From Prunella strophiata (taxonomy: Eukaryota; Chordata; Aves; Passeriformes; Prunellidae), in NCBI GenBank assembly GCA_036583965.1, contig JAZBQD010000014.1:1575001-1639000 (forward strand): DNA of 64,000 bases. The letters run 5' to 3'. The stretch's first letter is position 1, and every line of letters starts with the position of its first letter. The translations under genes were made by a program, and so were the position numbers. Under the pieces are notes generated by a model that was not told the origin of the DNA, did no database searches, and worked only from the letters and a program-made list of their open reading frames with translations. Of the stretch, positions 24,095-36,929 are shown piece after piece.

Positions 24095-27000
24095 GTTTGC
24101 ATTAGTGTCCTCCAATAAATACACACATCCAATTTTTTCAGACTGATTACAATTTCCTAAGATTTTTAACATTGGGAAAGATGTTACTATCTAACCACCA
24201 AATAAAAAGAACTCAGACAGCCCTTGGATTAAACACATCTTTGTAGCAGGAGAAAAAAGGGGCAGCTTCTAGATGACCTTTTGTGAATGAGGTTTAGAAA
24301 AGGCAAATGTAAGCCAGAATTAGTGCCCAGACAGGGAACTGTGGGATTCTGGAACCAGGGATCAAACAAATGACACCTGTGACCACTGGCTGGGATGGAA
24401 GGGTGCCCACCTGTCCATGGAGTGTTGGTTTCTTTAGCATCACACTTTGCAAATAGCCAGGAGGCACTTGGAGCACCCAGGGCGCTCTCAGGAATGCAAA
24501 GGAAAAGCAAAAGGAAATGCAAAATGCAAAGGAAAAGTCTTTGTACCAAACTGCAGCATGGATTTTGCTCTCCCCATTCATTCTCCTCCTCGTGCAAGAT
24601 TCAGTCCCTTTAGCTTCGTGCAGCTTAAATGGATTTCCTGCCATCAGTGTAAATAATATCAAGGAGCTATCAGGCCATACATCTGTGTCTTTGTAGCCTG
24701 GGGATTTTGTAGGGTAGCAGCCCTCACAGCACCTGAATAGATTCTGCAAGGGACTTCTTTATATGTTTATCCCAAATTGTCCTTAGAGGCACCTCCAGGA
24801 TGTCCCTCAGATGAGCCAGGGCTGGGCTGAACAGTCAGTGTGGGTGGATTGAAAGAGAAAAAGGAAATAGTGGGATAAATCTGCCAAAGAACAAAGATCC
24901 AAAGTGCCCTGCCACCAAGGAGCTGCAAGAGCTCCCGAGCTCCTCTGTTCTAGAGCTCAGTGGCATGCCTGCTGTTCCATTCCTTGCTTTAATTCACACC
25001 AGAAGCAGCTGCCACACCTCTTTGAGAGGCACTGAGTGGGCAGGGCTTATGTGCAATTTCACATTGGAAGCACAAGACATAAAACTATCTCTGGCCATAA
25101 TTACTCTTTTGTGGATCTGCTGTTAAGCCAAACCCACTAACTTGCAATCCATGGATAAAATTTTAGGAGTCCCTGTCCTTTGGATCAGTCTTTCTTATTA
25201 CTCATTCCTTTACAATTTTTAATGATTGAGCCCAACTTTTGATCCTACTTCAAGATTCATGTTCAAAATATTCTTTTATATCCTGATAGAAATATTTTAT
25301 TAACTTCATTTAATACAACTTTCATGGCTTACAAAATAATTTATTGTTTGTTATCAGAAGTCTTAAGCATAGCATGTTCTGATAGTTCTCAAACAAATAC
25401 CTAGAGACATAGACTGTTTGGTGCACGGGGCCTAATTTTTTGATCTTGCAATTTCCCATTTTTATCTTGCAAAGGGCAGTTCTAATTGGGATTGGGAAGG
25501 GGAGGGGGAGAATATGGGTGAGTGACTTTCATGAGCCATGGGCAATTTGGCAACCACAGCTGAACCTGAGCTCACATGCTTTAGATTTGAACTCTGTATT
25601 AGCCAAGTACACCTAGGTCTGAAATCTGAACATTGCAGATGTTTTCTTTCACTCTGCTGTCTGGGTTTGCATTAAAACTTATGTCTAGAATAAACAAGAA
25701 CTGAAGAAAGGTGGACAAATACCAGAGATATATGCACTTGAAATATGATTAGACTAAGGTCTGGATACTGTCTCAGTCTCTTGGAATCAGGTGGTATAAG
25801 GGGTCCAGATCAGAACCTAAGTCTACTTTGGGTTTGTGAGGTTTTTTTAATCATTACTTGAAGCCATCAACTTTCATTGAACTCAACACAGTTGATTTCT
25901 CAATTTAAGTCTCAATTTGTATTACTTTTTAATCTCAATTAGTCTTACTACTCCAGTGAGTTGTGGAGAAATTCTGAACATGTCCTGAGGATAACCAGCA
26001 CAAGCTTGTCAGTCCAAGCCTTCTCACACAAAAGTGATAGAAATTATAAAGGAGTGGTAATTTAATGACTGACAAATCCAAGCAATGTTACTCCCAGCAG
26101 TGCTTCCACCTGTGGCAACAGGAATATCCCAGCCAGGACTGGGGTAGGACCACCCCATGTCATTATATGTCTTGATGTTTTAATTGCTTTTCATCCACTC
26201 TCTAGGAAACATAAATGTTTCTTGAGGAATTAATAGAGTTGGACCAAGATGACTTTGCTCTGAAACATTTAAAAGAAATACTTGTGTCCTGAGTACCACA
26301 GTGTGCATCTAAACCAGCTGTGCACTGAATTTAGAGAAGGCAGTGCACAGCCCCATCCAAAAAGGTGTTGGAAGATGCAGAGCTGTTACTCCTTCTTTAT
26401 GTTACCATTCAGGGCCCTTGCTGCTGTAGCCACAAGATATTTGTCATAAATTAGAATAGCAATTACATTCATGTGCTCTTCATACCTGAGAAAATAGATT
26501 GGTTTCAATATATTCATTGTTCTACACATGCTGTACTAGAACATAACAATTCTCTGCTGTACTTCCAGAGAGCTTGCTCACCAGACATTGAGCTGTAGAG
26601 GTTACTGAAAACATTGTTGGAACATAAATCAGACATGAGCAGAGGGATTTTTTATGGCCTTGGGACAAAAAGTTTACAGGAAAAATAATATTTTCCTAGG
26701 TGTGGCCCTTTGATGTTCTCTGCATTGCAAGGATGAAAGAGTTGGACTTTGTTCTTGGGTTTAATTTCTCACTCCATAAGTGTTTCAGATGAATATGTGC
26801 AATTTCCCCCTCCAGATAAGATAAATAAAATAAGGATTAAAGAAAAAAAAAAAAAGAAGATTTGGATTAAAGATGTAAAAGAACTTGGATGGTTTTGGTC
26901 TAAACCAATTAGCTAGTTACAAAGTAGTTGGGGTTTATTCTGTGTATATTCTTCGTGTAGTGAATTATTTGATGGAAACATGACTGAAAGGCATCAAAGG

Positions 27001-27420
27001 GAGTTTTGGCAATTCCTTATCTGTTGCACATCAGTGGACATTATACCTTAATGTGGCATCAGATAAAAGTTGCAATACCCTCTTAGGTGAGTGGAGAAGG
27101 GAAATGAATGCATGTATTCCCTTAGATCACATTGCTGTGTGTATCCATTAAATCTGTCTGGACAGTTTTCAAAAGGCATGATGATTCCATGGTTACAGCC
27201 CCAGTTATTCACTGATGGTTACGGTCAGATCAATTAATTTTAATAGTTTTGTACTGTTGCATAGTAAAGTTTGGCTTTTCCTAAATCAAGTTTCAGCTAA
27301 GCCTCATGAATAAAGAGCATGAAATACAAAATGCTGAGTCTCATGGCAGGGAAGCAAAGCTCCCTTTGAAATTTTTAAAAGCAGGCAGGTGGCAAAGGAT
27401 GTTTGAGTATATTTATACCA
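24095..27420. other. Intergenic DNA, no gene recognised
   Basis: The longest frame is 151 codons on the minus strand (24294-24749). It has no recognisable domain, and its DNA contains small internal repeats of the aaatgcaaa type. I regard it as chance. No transposon was recognised. Confidence 0.55.
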
Positions 27421-27459
<39 letters not shown>

Positions 27460-27985
27460 ATAATCAATATATAAATATCTTTATTTTTATAATTGCACTT
27501 ATAGAATTAATATATATTATAGAATTATAATATACCAATGCATTAATATTTTTATATATAATTTATATGCTAATGTATATATAATTTATAATGTAGAATT
27601 TATATATATACATATATATATATATAAAAATTTAAAATTCCAAGGTAGCTCAGAATGGTCTGTCTGTGTGAGGAAACTTGTTACTGTAATGTGCATTTAT
27701 ATAATTTCTATATATTATATAAATATATAAATACATTAATATTTTGATATATAATTTATATACTAATATATATCATTTATATATAATATAGAATTTATAT
27801 ATATAAATTAATATGTATAAATATAAGTGATTATATATATACATATATAAAAATACACACACACATATATATATATATATAAATATATATAAATTTATAT
27901 ATATAAATATATATATATAAAAACTTAAAATTCCAAGGTAGCTCAGAATGGTCTGCCTGTGTGAGGAAACTCATTACTTTACAAA
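27421..27985. repeat. AT-rich segment duplicated in tandem
   Basis: A unique stretch of about 55 bp beginning 'aaattccaaggtagctcag' occurs at about 27635-27690 and again at about 27928-27980, 293 bp apart, with few mismatches. The AT-rich sequence to its left is also duplicated (27541-27606 resembles 27734-27802), but at an offset of 193 bp. The second copy has therefore gained about 100 bp of (TA)n-type sequence. Confidence 0.85.
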
Positions 27986-28229
27986 GATCAGGACCTGAAA
28001 GGATTATAAAGAGGGAATTTTAAAGGGGAGAAACTAAGAGAGTTCTGTTTTCCCTGACCCTTATCACCATCTGATGTTATGCTCTTTGTGAGATACTGTG
28101 ATGATGATGATGATTTTATTTCCATTTTCCCCCAAATCAAAATTTCTGGATAAGTCAATGATCAATCCCACCATCTTCCCTCTTGAAGCTTTTTTCAAGA
28201 AGGCTTCCTTCTTTTTTTTTATTTCTTTT

Positions 28230-28414
28230 TTCCTTTCTTTCCTTTCTTTCCTTTCTTTCCTTTCTTTCCTTTCTTTCCTTTCTTTCCTTTCTTTCCTTTC
28301 TTTCCTTTCTTTCCTTTCTTTCCTTTCTTTCCTTTCTTTCCTTTCTTTCCTTTCTTTCCTTTCTTTCCTTTCTTTCCTTTCTTTCCTTTCTTTCCTTTCT
28401 TTCCTTTCTTTCCT
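28230..28414. repeat. 9-bp polypyrimidine satellite (tttctttcc)n
   Basis: About 20 near-perfect copies of tttctttcc, all pyrimidine on the plus strand and all purine on the minus strand. The 9-bp period leaves every frame open, so both strands show artificial frames of a three-residue repeat (Phe-Leu-Ser or Lys-Glu-Arg). Such mirror-type homopurine tracts can form triplex (H-DNA) structures. Confidence 0.95.
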
Positions 28415-30699
28415 TCCCCTAATTGTCCTCCACATAATTAGCTCAGGTTTACCTTAAAGGTAAGCATGTGTTTGGTACTTCCTTGAGCAGGCTCTCCAAA
28501 GATCTGATCTTCCATCACTTTGTACTTACTGTATAATTTTTCATCATTCTGCTTCTCTGAATGGAGCAGAGCTATAAAAAAAGGCAAGGTTTTTTGTTTT
28601 CATTTTTAGAGTGATTGAGATTTCTGATAATATAAAGCACTGTGTCAGTCTAACAGATCTTAATGAAGTTGAAGAAATCACAGGAAAACACAAAATTTTT
28701 CCTTTAGCTCTTGACCACCTTGGGGACAGGATAGGTGGAATCCTAGCTACTAATTCCTGAGAAAGACAGAGAAAACTGAGCAAAGTTTAGGCTGGAGTTG
28801 ACAAGGTAAATCTATGAAGTTTGATTTAAAATCCTGCTATGATTAACTCTCTTGAGAGCTGAAAAGATTTTTGTAGCTAACAAGAGAAAGAAGCTTCAAT
28901 GCATTTCCTTTTTGAACTATGTTGAAAAATAGAGGCAATGTTTCCAAACATGAGAATTTGTTTTTAATGCTTCTTATTTTTACTCCATCAGTATAATTCC
29001 CTTACAATTTGTTTCTTCTTGCATCCTTTCATCCACAATTGTAACATTTAAATGGAATGAGTGAGTGCAGAAGGACAGATCTGAGCCCAACTTAATTTCA
29101 GCATTTAAAAAGCTCTACATTGCCCAGCTATTATCATATGAGAGACAAACCATATCATCATACTTTAAATACTTGGGAATTTGGGGAAGTCTTGAATTCA
29201 TGGGCTGTAAGTTTGTGTTGACATGGAAGGCTTGCATATGGCTTCTTCTTCTGCCTGTTCCATCCATTGTATAAAACATCTCACAATATTTTAAAAACCC
29301 TTTTCCATTGTGCTCTGTTCTAGATATTCTCTACAAATTCATGAAAGAGAGTTGAGTGAGATCACTTGCACTGTCTGAAAATAACAGTTCATACAAAATA
29401 CAAATATTTATAAGATATCCTGTATGTCACAAATTAATTTATCTGGGAACTATACTTGAAATAAAACCCCTTCATGGCTGAGAAAAGTGTTGTGCTGTTG
29501 CAAGACTTCTTGTGAGTCCTTTGCAGCCATATGAATCAACCATCCAAATCTGAGTGCAAAGCAGTCAGCATCATTTCAGAAACAAACAAATTCAAAGGGG
29601 GGTAAACTCTTGAACTCAGTGATTTGCAGGCAGAAATGAGTGGTCAGTGTGTGTCCAAAGGACAGCCATCACCATTACCAATTTTAGCACATTTCCATGG
29701 AAAATATCAGGCAAAGCTCAGCTGGCAGGCTGCTCTCTCTGGGTGAGAAGGAACCTTAGTCTGCTAAGATTCCCAGGCACATTTCAGAGGAGCAAAATCC
29801 TGTGGTTTGGGTCCCATCCCTATTCCACTCAGTGCACTCCAATGCCTGAAAGTCAGGAGCTATTCACCCCCTTTCCCAAACTTACTAAATGTGGGTTTTT
29901 ACATTGCTGTGTTCTCAAGGCTGTTTCACCCCACTTTCATTTGCCCAGCTGAAATTATTCTGCTTTTGCAAGTGGATTTATAAAGTTTTCCAAACGTAGC
30001 AGGCCTGCAGCATAAAAGATGTTTCATTAAGGGAGACAATAAAGATTAACAAAGAAATATTGTTAGTGTGGCTGTACAAGTTAATGATTTTAGAAGCTTT
30101 ACTGCCTGGGAGTTCAGTGCTTGGAGTTGAGTGCTGAGGTTTCTTCTCTGTGCACGTCAGCCCCCAGGAAGAGAGACTTGCAGCATTTATTTTCAGCTTC
30201 TGTGTGGTGGTTAACTGGAGTGCAGGGTTCTGCAGGTCCTCCTGTGATAGCAGGAGCTAATGAAGCTGCTCTATTTTAAAGAGCTTCTTAATCTATGTTA
30301 ATACAGTGAAGATTATTATAGAAGCAATAATAATCATAGAGAAATTGATAATGACTAGAAATCAATGTCTGGCTTGTTAATTATAAAGCTTTTACTATAA
30401 AAAGAAATCATTTAGCAACTCCAATTAACCAGTTAGGAAGAATTTTTATTAGAAACTCCATTTAATGGATCTTGTGGTTTTTAATGTACTGGCTGAATCA
30501 TTGCTATTTTCATTCTCAATCCCTTCTCTATTTTGATGGTCAGGATTGCAAAAGCAGGTGAGGATTAAAAAGTCCATGTTTTTATCTTAACAGAACAAAA
30601 CATCTTTGCTTTCATGTGGCACATGGGCTGTGCTCTTTCTGCTGGGCAAGGGTAAATCCACAGAGCTCTCTAAGAACAAGTTAGCTTTTCCCTCCTGGG
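28415..30699. other. Intergenic DNA with a possible regulatory block
   Basis: No gene or transposon recognised. The part at 30235-30560 is listed separately for its motif density. Confidence 0.55.
30235..30560. promoter_or_regulatory. Candidate non-coding regulatory element
   Basis: Repeat-free block with more than ten TAAT/ATTA homeodomain-type cores, including caataataatcat, gttaattataaag and ccaattaacc, in a stretch of about 330 bp. The spacing resembles developmental enhancers. There is no direct evidence of conservation or activity. Confidence 0.2.
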
Positions 30700-31066
30700 C
30701 AGGGAGGGTCTCATGCCCCTGAAGCTGAGAGCTGAGGCTGGAGAAGAGAAGGCTTTGGGGAGACCTTTGAGCTCCTTCCAGTACCTAAAGGATGCTACAG
30801 ACAGCTGAAGAGGGGCTTTTAATGGCAAGGGAGAATGGCTTCCAAACTGAAAGAAGGTTTAGGTTAGACATCAGGAAGAAATTCTTTACTGTGTGGGTGG
30901 CTGGACACTGCAACAGGTTGTCCAGAGAAGTTGTGGATGCCCCAGCACTGGAAGTGTTCAAGGCCAGGCTGGATTTGAGCAACCTGGTCTAGTGGAAGAT
31001 GTCTTTACCCATGGCAGGGGGGTTGGAATTTTGTGATCTTTAACCTTTCAACCCAAACCTTTTAGT
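30700..31066 (+). mobile_element. CR1 LINE, 3' end fragment, sense
   Basis: Sense-strand CR1 order: 'ggctggagaagagaaggct', 'gacctttgagctccttcc', 'gtttaggttagacatcagg', 'aagaaattctttactgtg', 'caacaggttgtccagagaag', 'gtgttcaaggccaggctgg' and 'ttggaattttgtgatctt'. The 5' end is truncated, and the typical terminal octamers are eroded. Confidence 0.94.
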
Positions 31067-33384
31067 GAAAACTCAATAGAATAAGTTCAAGGAGCAGCCA
31101 AGGTCTTGAGCCTCCCTGAAAATAATTCAAGTGAAGGAAATGGAGGCTGTTGCAGGACTAGTTTATGTAAAGAAAGACCCTCTGAGATTATTTTTTCCTC
31201 CTTTTTTGGTAAAGCAAGAATAGGCTGCTTATTATATCTCAGTTCCAAATAAGGCTGAGTGCTCAAAAGTTGATCTAGTTTTTCCCACCCATGCTATTTG
31301 CTTTAATAAAATATATTATCTGTCTTTAAGTTATTGCTTCAGGGTTTTCTTTAGTTTTCTGCATGTAGTTCTGCTATAAGCACAAAACTCAGGTCGGATT
31401 TACTTGATTTCTGTAATTACATATATTGTTTTAATTGTATCTAAGTTCCTTTGCCAAACTTTTTTGAGTTTGCTTATATATTTTTTTTATCCTGGAAATC
31501 CTCTGTTTTGACATGGCCTTTATACAAAATGATGATGAAACACAGAACTTTTGCTTTTGTTTTGGTTCTCCAGGTTTATTAAAATATCCAAGCTAAAAAA
31601 AATGGTAGTAAACTTCTGTGTTGAAAATATCTAAATGGGTGGCAAAGAAACTCTCCCACTCTGGCATTGCTTGCATCACTTTGAATTATTACTTCTAATT
31701 AGTACTTCCCTATCTAGCTTTGAGGTTCAGAAATAGCCTGGCTGTGCTTATATTAAGTCCTGGGGTTTCTATTGTGTCCCTCCTGGGGATGGAAATTCTG
31801 TGTAAGGGTGCAAAAGACACATTGCAGCACCTGAAAATAAAGACAGTGGGCAACACTGAGCAAAGCTCTATTCATAAAAGCCCCTGCATTTTATCTAAAA
31901 TATCCAGGTGCTTCATGATTCATTAATTTTTAATTTTGCTTTCTGGAGTACCTGGTCAGTTTTATTTATCCAGTGGGCTCATGTAAGGTATTGGTCTAAG
32001 TGTAAAAACTTAGTTTACTTATAGAAAAATAGTTGAGAAAATATATGAGATTCCTGCAGAAAACCAAATTGCAATATGTGTGTAGGAGTCTGATTGAGGA
32101 CACTAATGCTAAAGGGGTTTTTACTTATCTGCTGGGGCTATGAGAAATGCTTGTGATGAAATAAGAGGCTACATGAAACATTTCTGAGTTTTCTTTTTCG
32201 TCTGTACCATGAAAATCATATCAGGTCTGGCAAAAGGTTCAGAAAATCTGGTATCCAGTGGGATTTTTTTTAGTACTGACACTTATTTAAGAAAAAAAAT
32301 TCTGTAAGAAAAATGTCTATATAAGTGTGTAGCAAATATTAGTTTGAACTCTTAGCCTTTGATGCCTTGTTGATTAGTTTTTTAATAAATAAGGATTGGC
32401 TATAAAGGTATTTTCACTGGGTTACATACCATATAATCCCACAGCATTCTAGATGGTACATATATATATATATAAATATATATACCATACCACTAATACT
32501 TATTAGTATTATTAGCCTATTTCAACTGTTTTCCTCAAGCTACAGAATATTTCTAAGTACAAATATTTTTTCCTACCTGAAACAGATATTTAGAATAAGT
32601 AGTTGAATTAAATATAGGTAACATCAACAAGGTATGCCTTCATACATTTGTTCAGAAAAACAGATATTTTACTTTCAGAAAACTGGGGATCTGACATACT
32701 TCTATTTTCTGAAAAAAATTATAAATTGTTTTGAGCCAACAGATTTAGCTAGGCTGCTTGTAGTAACCCCAAGATGAATTTTAATTCTTTGACAGATTTC
32801 TGCTTCAGATAGTTGTAAACCACTATTCAGCCCTTCTCAAATTTATTTCAAACATTTTTAAATTTGAAAAGCGAAACAATGGAGAACCAAATCTTATGAT
32901 CATGAGTGATGATAATGATAGCATTCTAATTTAGTCTTTTGAGTAACAGAAAAGCTTAAAGCTTGTGTCTTTTTTTCTCAGACACTGCTTCAAAGAAAGC
33001 ATTCAGAAAGTCTTGTGTGTTAATTTGGAGCTGTAATTGTTTATATAAACTATATGATGGTGTGCTTAATGTGATGCTCACTAGCAAGGCATTTTGCAGG
33101 ACCTTGTCTAGGAAAATTGATAGGAAATTATTAAAATTGTTTAAAATGACACATCTTTAAGAAAACCCAGAAGCTTCTCTGTCTTGGTTTTGAACTTTTT
33201 ATAAATAATTTGCTGTAGTTTTCCGGGGGGATGCTTGAACAAATATGGAGTCAAAAGAAAAATAAGTGCAGATTCATTTGGGTTGGAATGGAATAAGGTG
33301 ATATCAGTTGGTGGGACTAGACAATCTCTGTCTCAAAATTGTCCAGGAAATGGTGCATGACCAAGCAGGACCAGTGGAAAAGAG
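31067..33384. other. Intergenic DNA, nothing recognised
   Basis: AT-rich, with a short (TA)n tract at about 32459-32485. No gene or named repeat was identified. Confidence 0.6.
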
Positions 33385-33480
33385 TTTTAATAAACCATTT
33401 GAGCCAGCAGTGGTACCATCTGACTGGAAAACAGCAAATGTAATATTCATACTGGGGAGGATTATGAAGGGCTGATGCCA
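33385..33480 (+). mobile_element. Possible relic of a LINE reverse-transcriptase ORF
   Basis: A plus-strand frame beginning at about 33410 reads VPSDWKTANVIFI. This matches the N-terminal reverse-transcriptase signature of CR1/Jockey-type LINEs (V-P-x-D-W-K-x-A-x-V-x-P-I). The neighbouring codons are not clearly alignable and the frame decays at once, so it would be an old fragment. A chance match to a short motif cannot be excluded. Confidence 0.4.
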
Positions 33481-33989
33481 GCAGTATTAGCTTTGAAGAT
33501 TTTCCCTATCTCTGGCCAAAGCCTAAATCTGGTTTGGACCAGAATAGGAGAGTACCTGCCAGCAAAGATCTATAGATCCTAATGGGACTAAAGGGACCAT
33601 CCTTTAAAAGAGTCTGAGACCTGGGTCCTCTTTAGGGTGTAGGAATCTGCAGAAGTTAGGGCCATCAGTCATCAAGATATAACAAGGCTTTGTAAACTAG
33701 GCATTTTGGAAAACTTTTTTTTTTTTTTTTTTTACTTTCTCTAAATAATTTTTTCCCACTATCACATTATTTTTGGGTTGGAAAAAAAATCATCCCAAAT
33801 ATTATCCACCCTTTACTTTTTGGAAGACTACTTTTGCTACTGTGTATGGGTTTGTGACTACACTGAGGAGTTTTCTAATATCCTTAACACTGATATAATC
33901 CTCTCTGTGGATATCCTTATTCTGCTGCAGCAGGCTCCACCTGGAGTCTTACCTGCCAATAAAACTCCTAGACAAGAACAGAGTCTGTA

Positions 33990-34112
33990 ATGTGCCCCAG
34001 TTACCCATCTATGAAATGAAAATTATGGCACCTCCATCCCTCACAGGGATGTCATTAGGATTAAATGCATTATGGACTGAGAGGCACTCAGGTATTGTAA
34101 TGTAGTCCTGGA
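33990..34112 (+). mobile_element. MIR/CORE-SINE relic
   Basis: The order 'ccccagttacccatctatga', 'aattatggcacctcc', 'cacagggatgtcattagg', 'attaaatgcatta' and 'gaggcactcaggtattgta' follows the 3' half of amniote MIR-type SINEs (cagtttccccatctgtaaaa, then cctaccxcacaggg, then gaggattaaatgag). It is old and diverged. Confidence 0.6.
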
Positions 34113-35810
34113 AGTGTGATAAGGGACAGAGAAGGGAAAATGTTCCCTTTTGCAGAGGAAAATGTTCCTCTGTAAATCATGGCACGTCAAACTCACAGGA
34201 TGCAGCCAGCTCAGCTCACACTGGATCTTGGTTGGTACTGGCCCAGTTTTCATGAGAATTTTTTTTTTCCAGCTTTGAATCCTTCTCAGAGTTTGGAGAG
34301 TGGGGCAGATAGAAAGCTGGGATTGTCTTCCACCTGTATCTGAAGCTTTGATTTTAATTCTTCAAGAGGGTGAGGGAGAGAGTAGAAGAATTCCTAATTG
34401 ACATATGAGCTGGATGACCTATAAATATAAAAAGCTTTAGATGGATGTTTTTAATAGAGGAATATCCTTTAATAGAGGGATATTCTAAGGAAAAATGTAA
34501 GTCTTAGTGACTGGAAGGTTTCCCAACCCTTTGGAAAATGCAGGGAAAAGTTTCCCACAGGAACTCCAGTAATACAAGATGCATAAATTCAGAAGAGATA
34601 CAGAGAGACCACAGAGATAACAGTGTGTATCCCTGGGGGCCTTGGCTGAGCAAGCCACTAACAAACAGATCCAAAAGATAGGGAATGCCACCATTCTGAT
34701 AGTGGCAACATTGGAAGGAGGGGGAAAGATTTCCTCTCCTTTTGATGAGGTGAGGGTCCAGACAAAGAAAGGAGGGAAGGGTGGAAGGCAGAAGAAATTT
34801 GACTTCAGAAGAGACAGAGTGGCTTAGATGTTTAACCTCTCTATAGTGTTCTCTAAAAGAAAAAGAGTGTTTGCTGCTACATACAAATCCCCCACTATGA
34901 CACCCAACCCATTTGCCCCTAATTTTCCCCCCCTTCAGAGACCTGACTTGATAACTCAGTTAGATGAAGGTGTTGGCTGATGGCACTCCTCTTTGGAAGC
35001 TCTTCTACTCTGCCTTGGAGCTGCAGAATAAATCACTGTGTGTCAGATGCATAGCTGGGATTATTAGAGGCAGATGAGAAAGCAGGAGCACCTAAACTTC
35101 AATGTAGCCTATTCTTCTCCACTGGTGTCACCCCATGAGACTTCTTCTAGATTTGGGACTTTTTTAAGGCTTTCAAATGGCTAAGGATTTGCTGGTTGAA
35201 TTTTGTTTGAAGTATTTTAGAGTGAATGGGCAACAGCTATCACAAAAAGGAACAATCTGTGAGACACTGATAAAACAGGAGAATGTAAATGAGCTGTCCT
35301 TTGCACCATTCAGTGGTCTTAGTAGAGCAAAAATACAAAAGATGTAAACCCACATTGCAGAGGAGGCCCAACCCTTTATGATCTTCTCATCTGTCCTTAT
35401 TTTCTTCTTATTTTCTTAGATTCTTCAGCTGCCTATTCATATTTAGACAGCTTCATATCTGGATCTGATCTGTGTAAATAGAAATTTCCGTCTCTGCTTT
35501 CTCTTTCTTGTTTGTATCGAAATGGAAAGTCTGCTTAAGTACACTGCAATTCTGGCTCTCACCCCCTGCTGGGGCAGCTGAAAGCTGGGGCTCAGCTCTC
35601 CTGCCAGTCTCCAGCTCTGAGGATAATCCTTTTAAGTCGGGTTTGAAGAGGCAGACTTACTTCTAAAGTGTTTGCAAGGGAGGGAGGGGAAGGAATTTCA
35701 AGTCACAAACAAAAGGCACCTGCTTGTTGTGAACAGCAGAGGGGTTTGGTGCTGCTCTCCATCCCCCTGCAGCAGCAGTGTAAAGCCTGGAAACTCTCAT
35801 TCTGTTTTAT
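34113..35810. other. Intergenic DNA, nothing recognised
   Basis: No gene, RNA gene or clear transposon. The open frames here are all shorter than about 70 codons and featureless. Confidence 0.6.
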
Positions 35811-35914
35811 CACAGGATCATGGAATGGTTTTGAGTTGGAAGGGACATTAAAGACCACCTAGTTCCAAGCCCCCTGCCATGGGCATCCCTCACTGGACCA
35901 GGCTGCTCAAAGCA
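35811..35914 (-). mobile_element. CR1 LINE, short 3' end fragment
   Basis: Antisense CR1 3' end: 'tcacaggatcatggaatgg', 'gagttggaagggacattaa', 'ccccctgccatgggcatcc' and 'ggaccaggctgctcaaagc'. Only the terminal 100 bp or so remain. Confidence 0.9.
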
Positions 35915-36929
35915 GATTTTGGCCTTAGAGTTTTTCCCAGATGGGAAGTTTTAGCAGAAAGATTCAGTCTGAACAATTGCAGGGGGAAATTAGAGTTCCC
36001 ATACTGGCACTTTGGGAAGAGTTCCTGTCACCCTGATTTTTTAAGTTTCCCTAAAGCCGTCTGATGTTTACATTCTTGTGCAGAACTTCCTCACACACTT
36101 TCTGTAAATAACTTATTGTTTTGCATTCCTTTATGGGGGAAGAGCAACTTAATGGACTGTTGGGTTGTCCAGTGGCATTGAGGAGGTGGCACTGTCACCC
36201 TCCAATGACACTGGCATGTCAGAAAACTATAAATGGAGTCAGAATTCAATAAATTTCCTCTTTTTGCTCTCTCGCACCTTGCAGAGCTGCTGTCCACATC
36301 GTGTTGTTTGTGCTCTACAGCAACAAGTTCCCAAACTGGCACTTTGGGAAAACTTTGGGATTGTGCAGTGAGAGCTCACCAAGAGCCTTTGCAGCACAGG
36401 TGGCCAGAGCCTGTGCCCTCTCTTGCTCTTTCCTAAGCTTGTGTGGAACTGGGAACTGACACTTTAAGCAGTTTTTTTCCTGCATGTCAGGAGTGGCTTA
36501 ATTTCATTATATTGTGAAAAGATTTTGATAGCTACATCAATACCCCTGAGTTAAAATTCTTGTGTTTTTCTATGCATATGATAAATGCAAGGTAGAAGAG
36601 GAAGTAAGAGGCTACTCAGAAAGAAGTTCACCTCTGTGTCTGTTTGGTTTTTTGGGTGCCTAGACACCACTGTGTGCTGAAAACAGAAATACAGTAAAAC
36701 ACAAGATGTTTTAGCCTCAGCAGTTTTGATGCAATAGTGTTAAGCTTCCTTTAAGCTCTTTTTATGAAAAATGAATTTTCATCCTGAGAAAACATACTGT
36801 CTGCAACTCTAAATGAGAAAGACAGGCAGATTAACAAAGGAAATATGTACAGCTCATTCCCACCTGAAGCATGGCTGAGGTTCCTCAGCTTTAGTTTTCC
36901 CAGCTTTTACAGAGACAGGGTAACTGAGA
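35915..36929. other. Intergenic DNA with a short direct repeat
   Basis: The string agttccca-(t/a)-actggcacttt followed by gggaa occurs at about 35994-36018 and again at about 36326-36350. Nothing else is recognised. Confidence 0.5.

Noticed and set aside
24294..24749. 151-codon minus-strand frame beside the satellite
   Set aside because: Longest frame outside repeats, but no recognisable domain, no splice partner and overlapping equally long featureless frames.
28064..28457. Lys-Glu-Arg and Phe-Leu-Ser repeat frames on both strands
   Set aside because: The 9-bp repeat keeps all frames open, so this is not coding.
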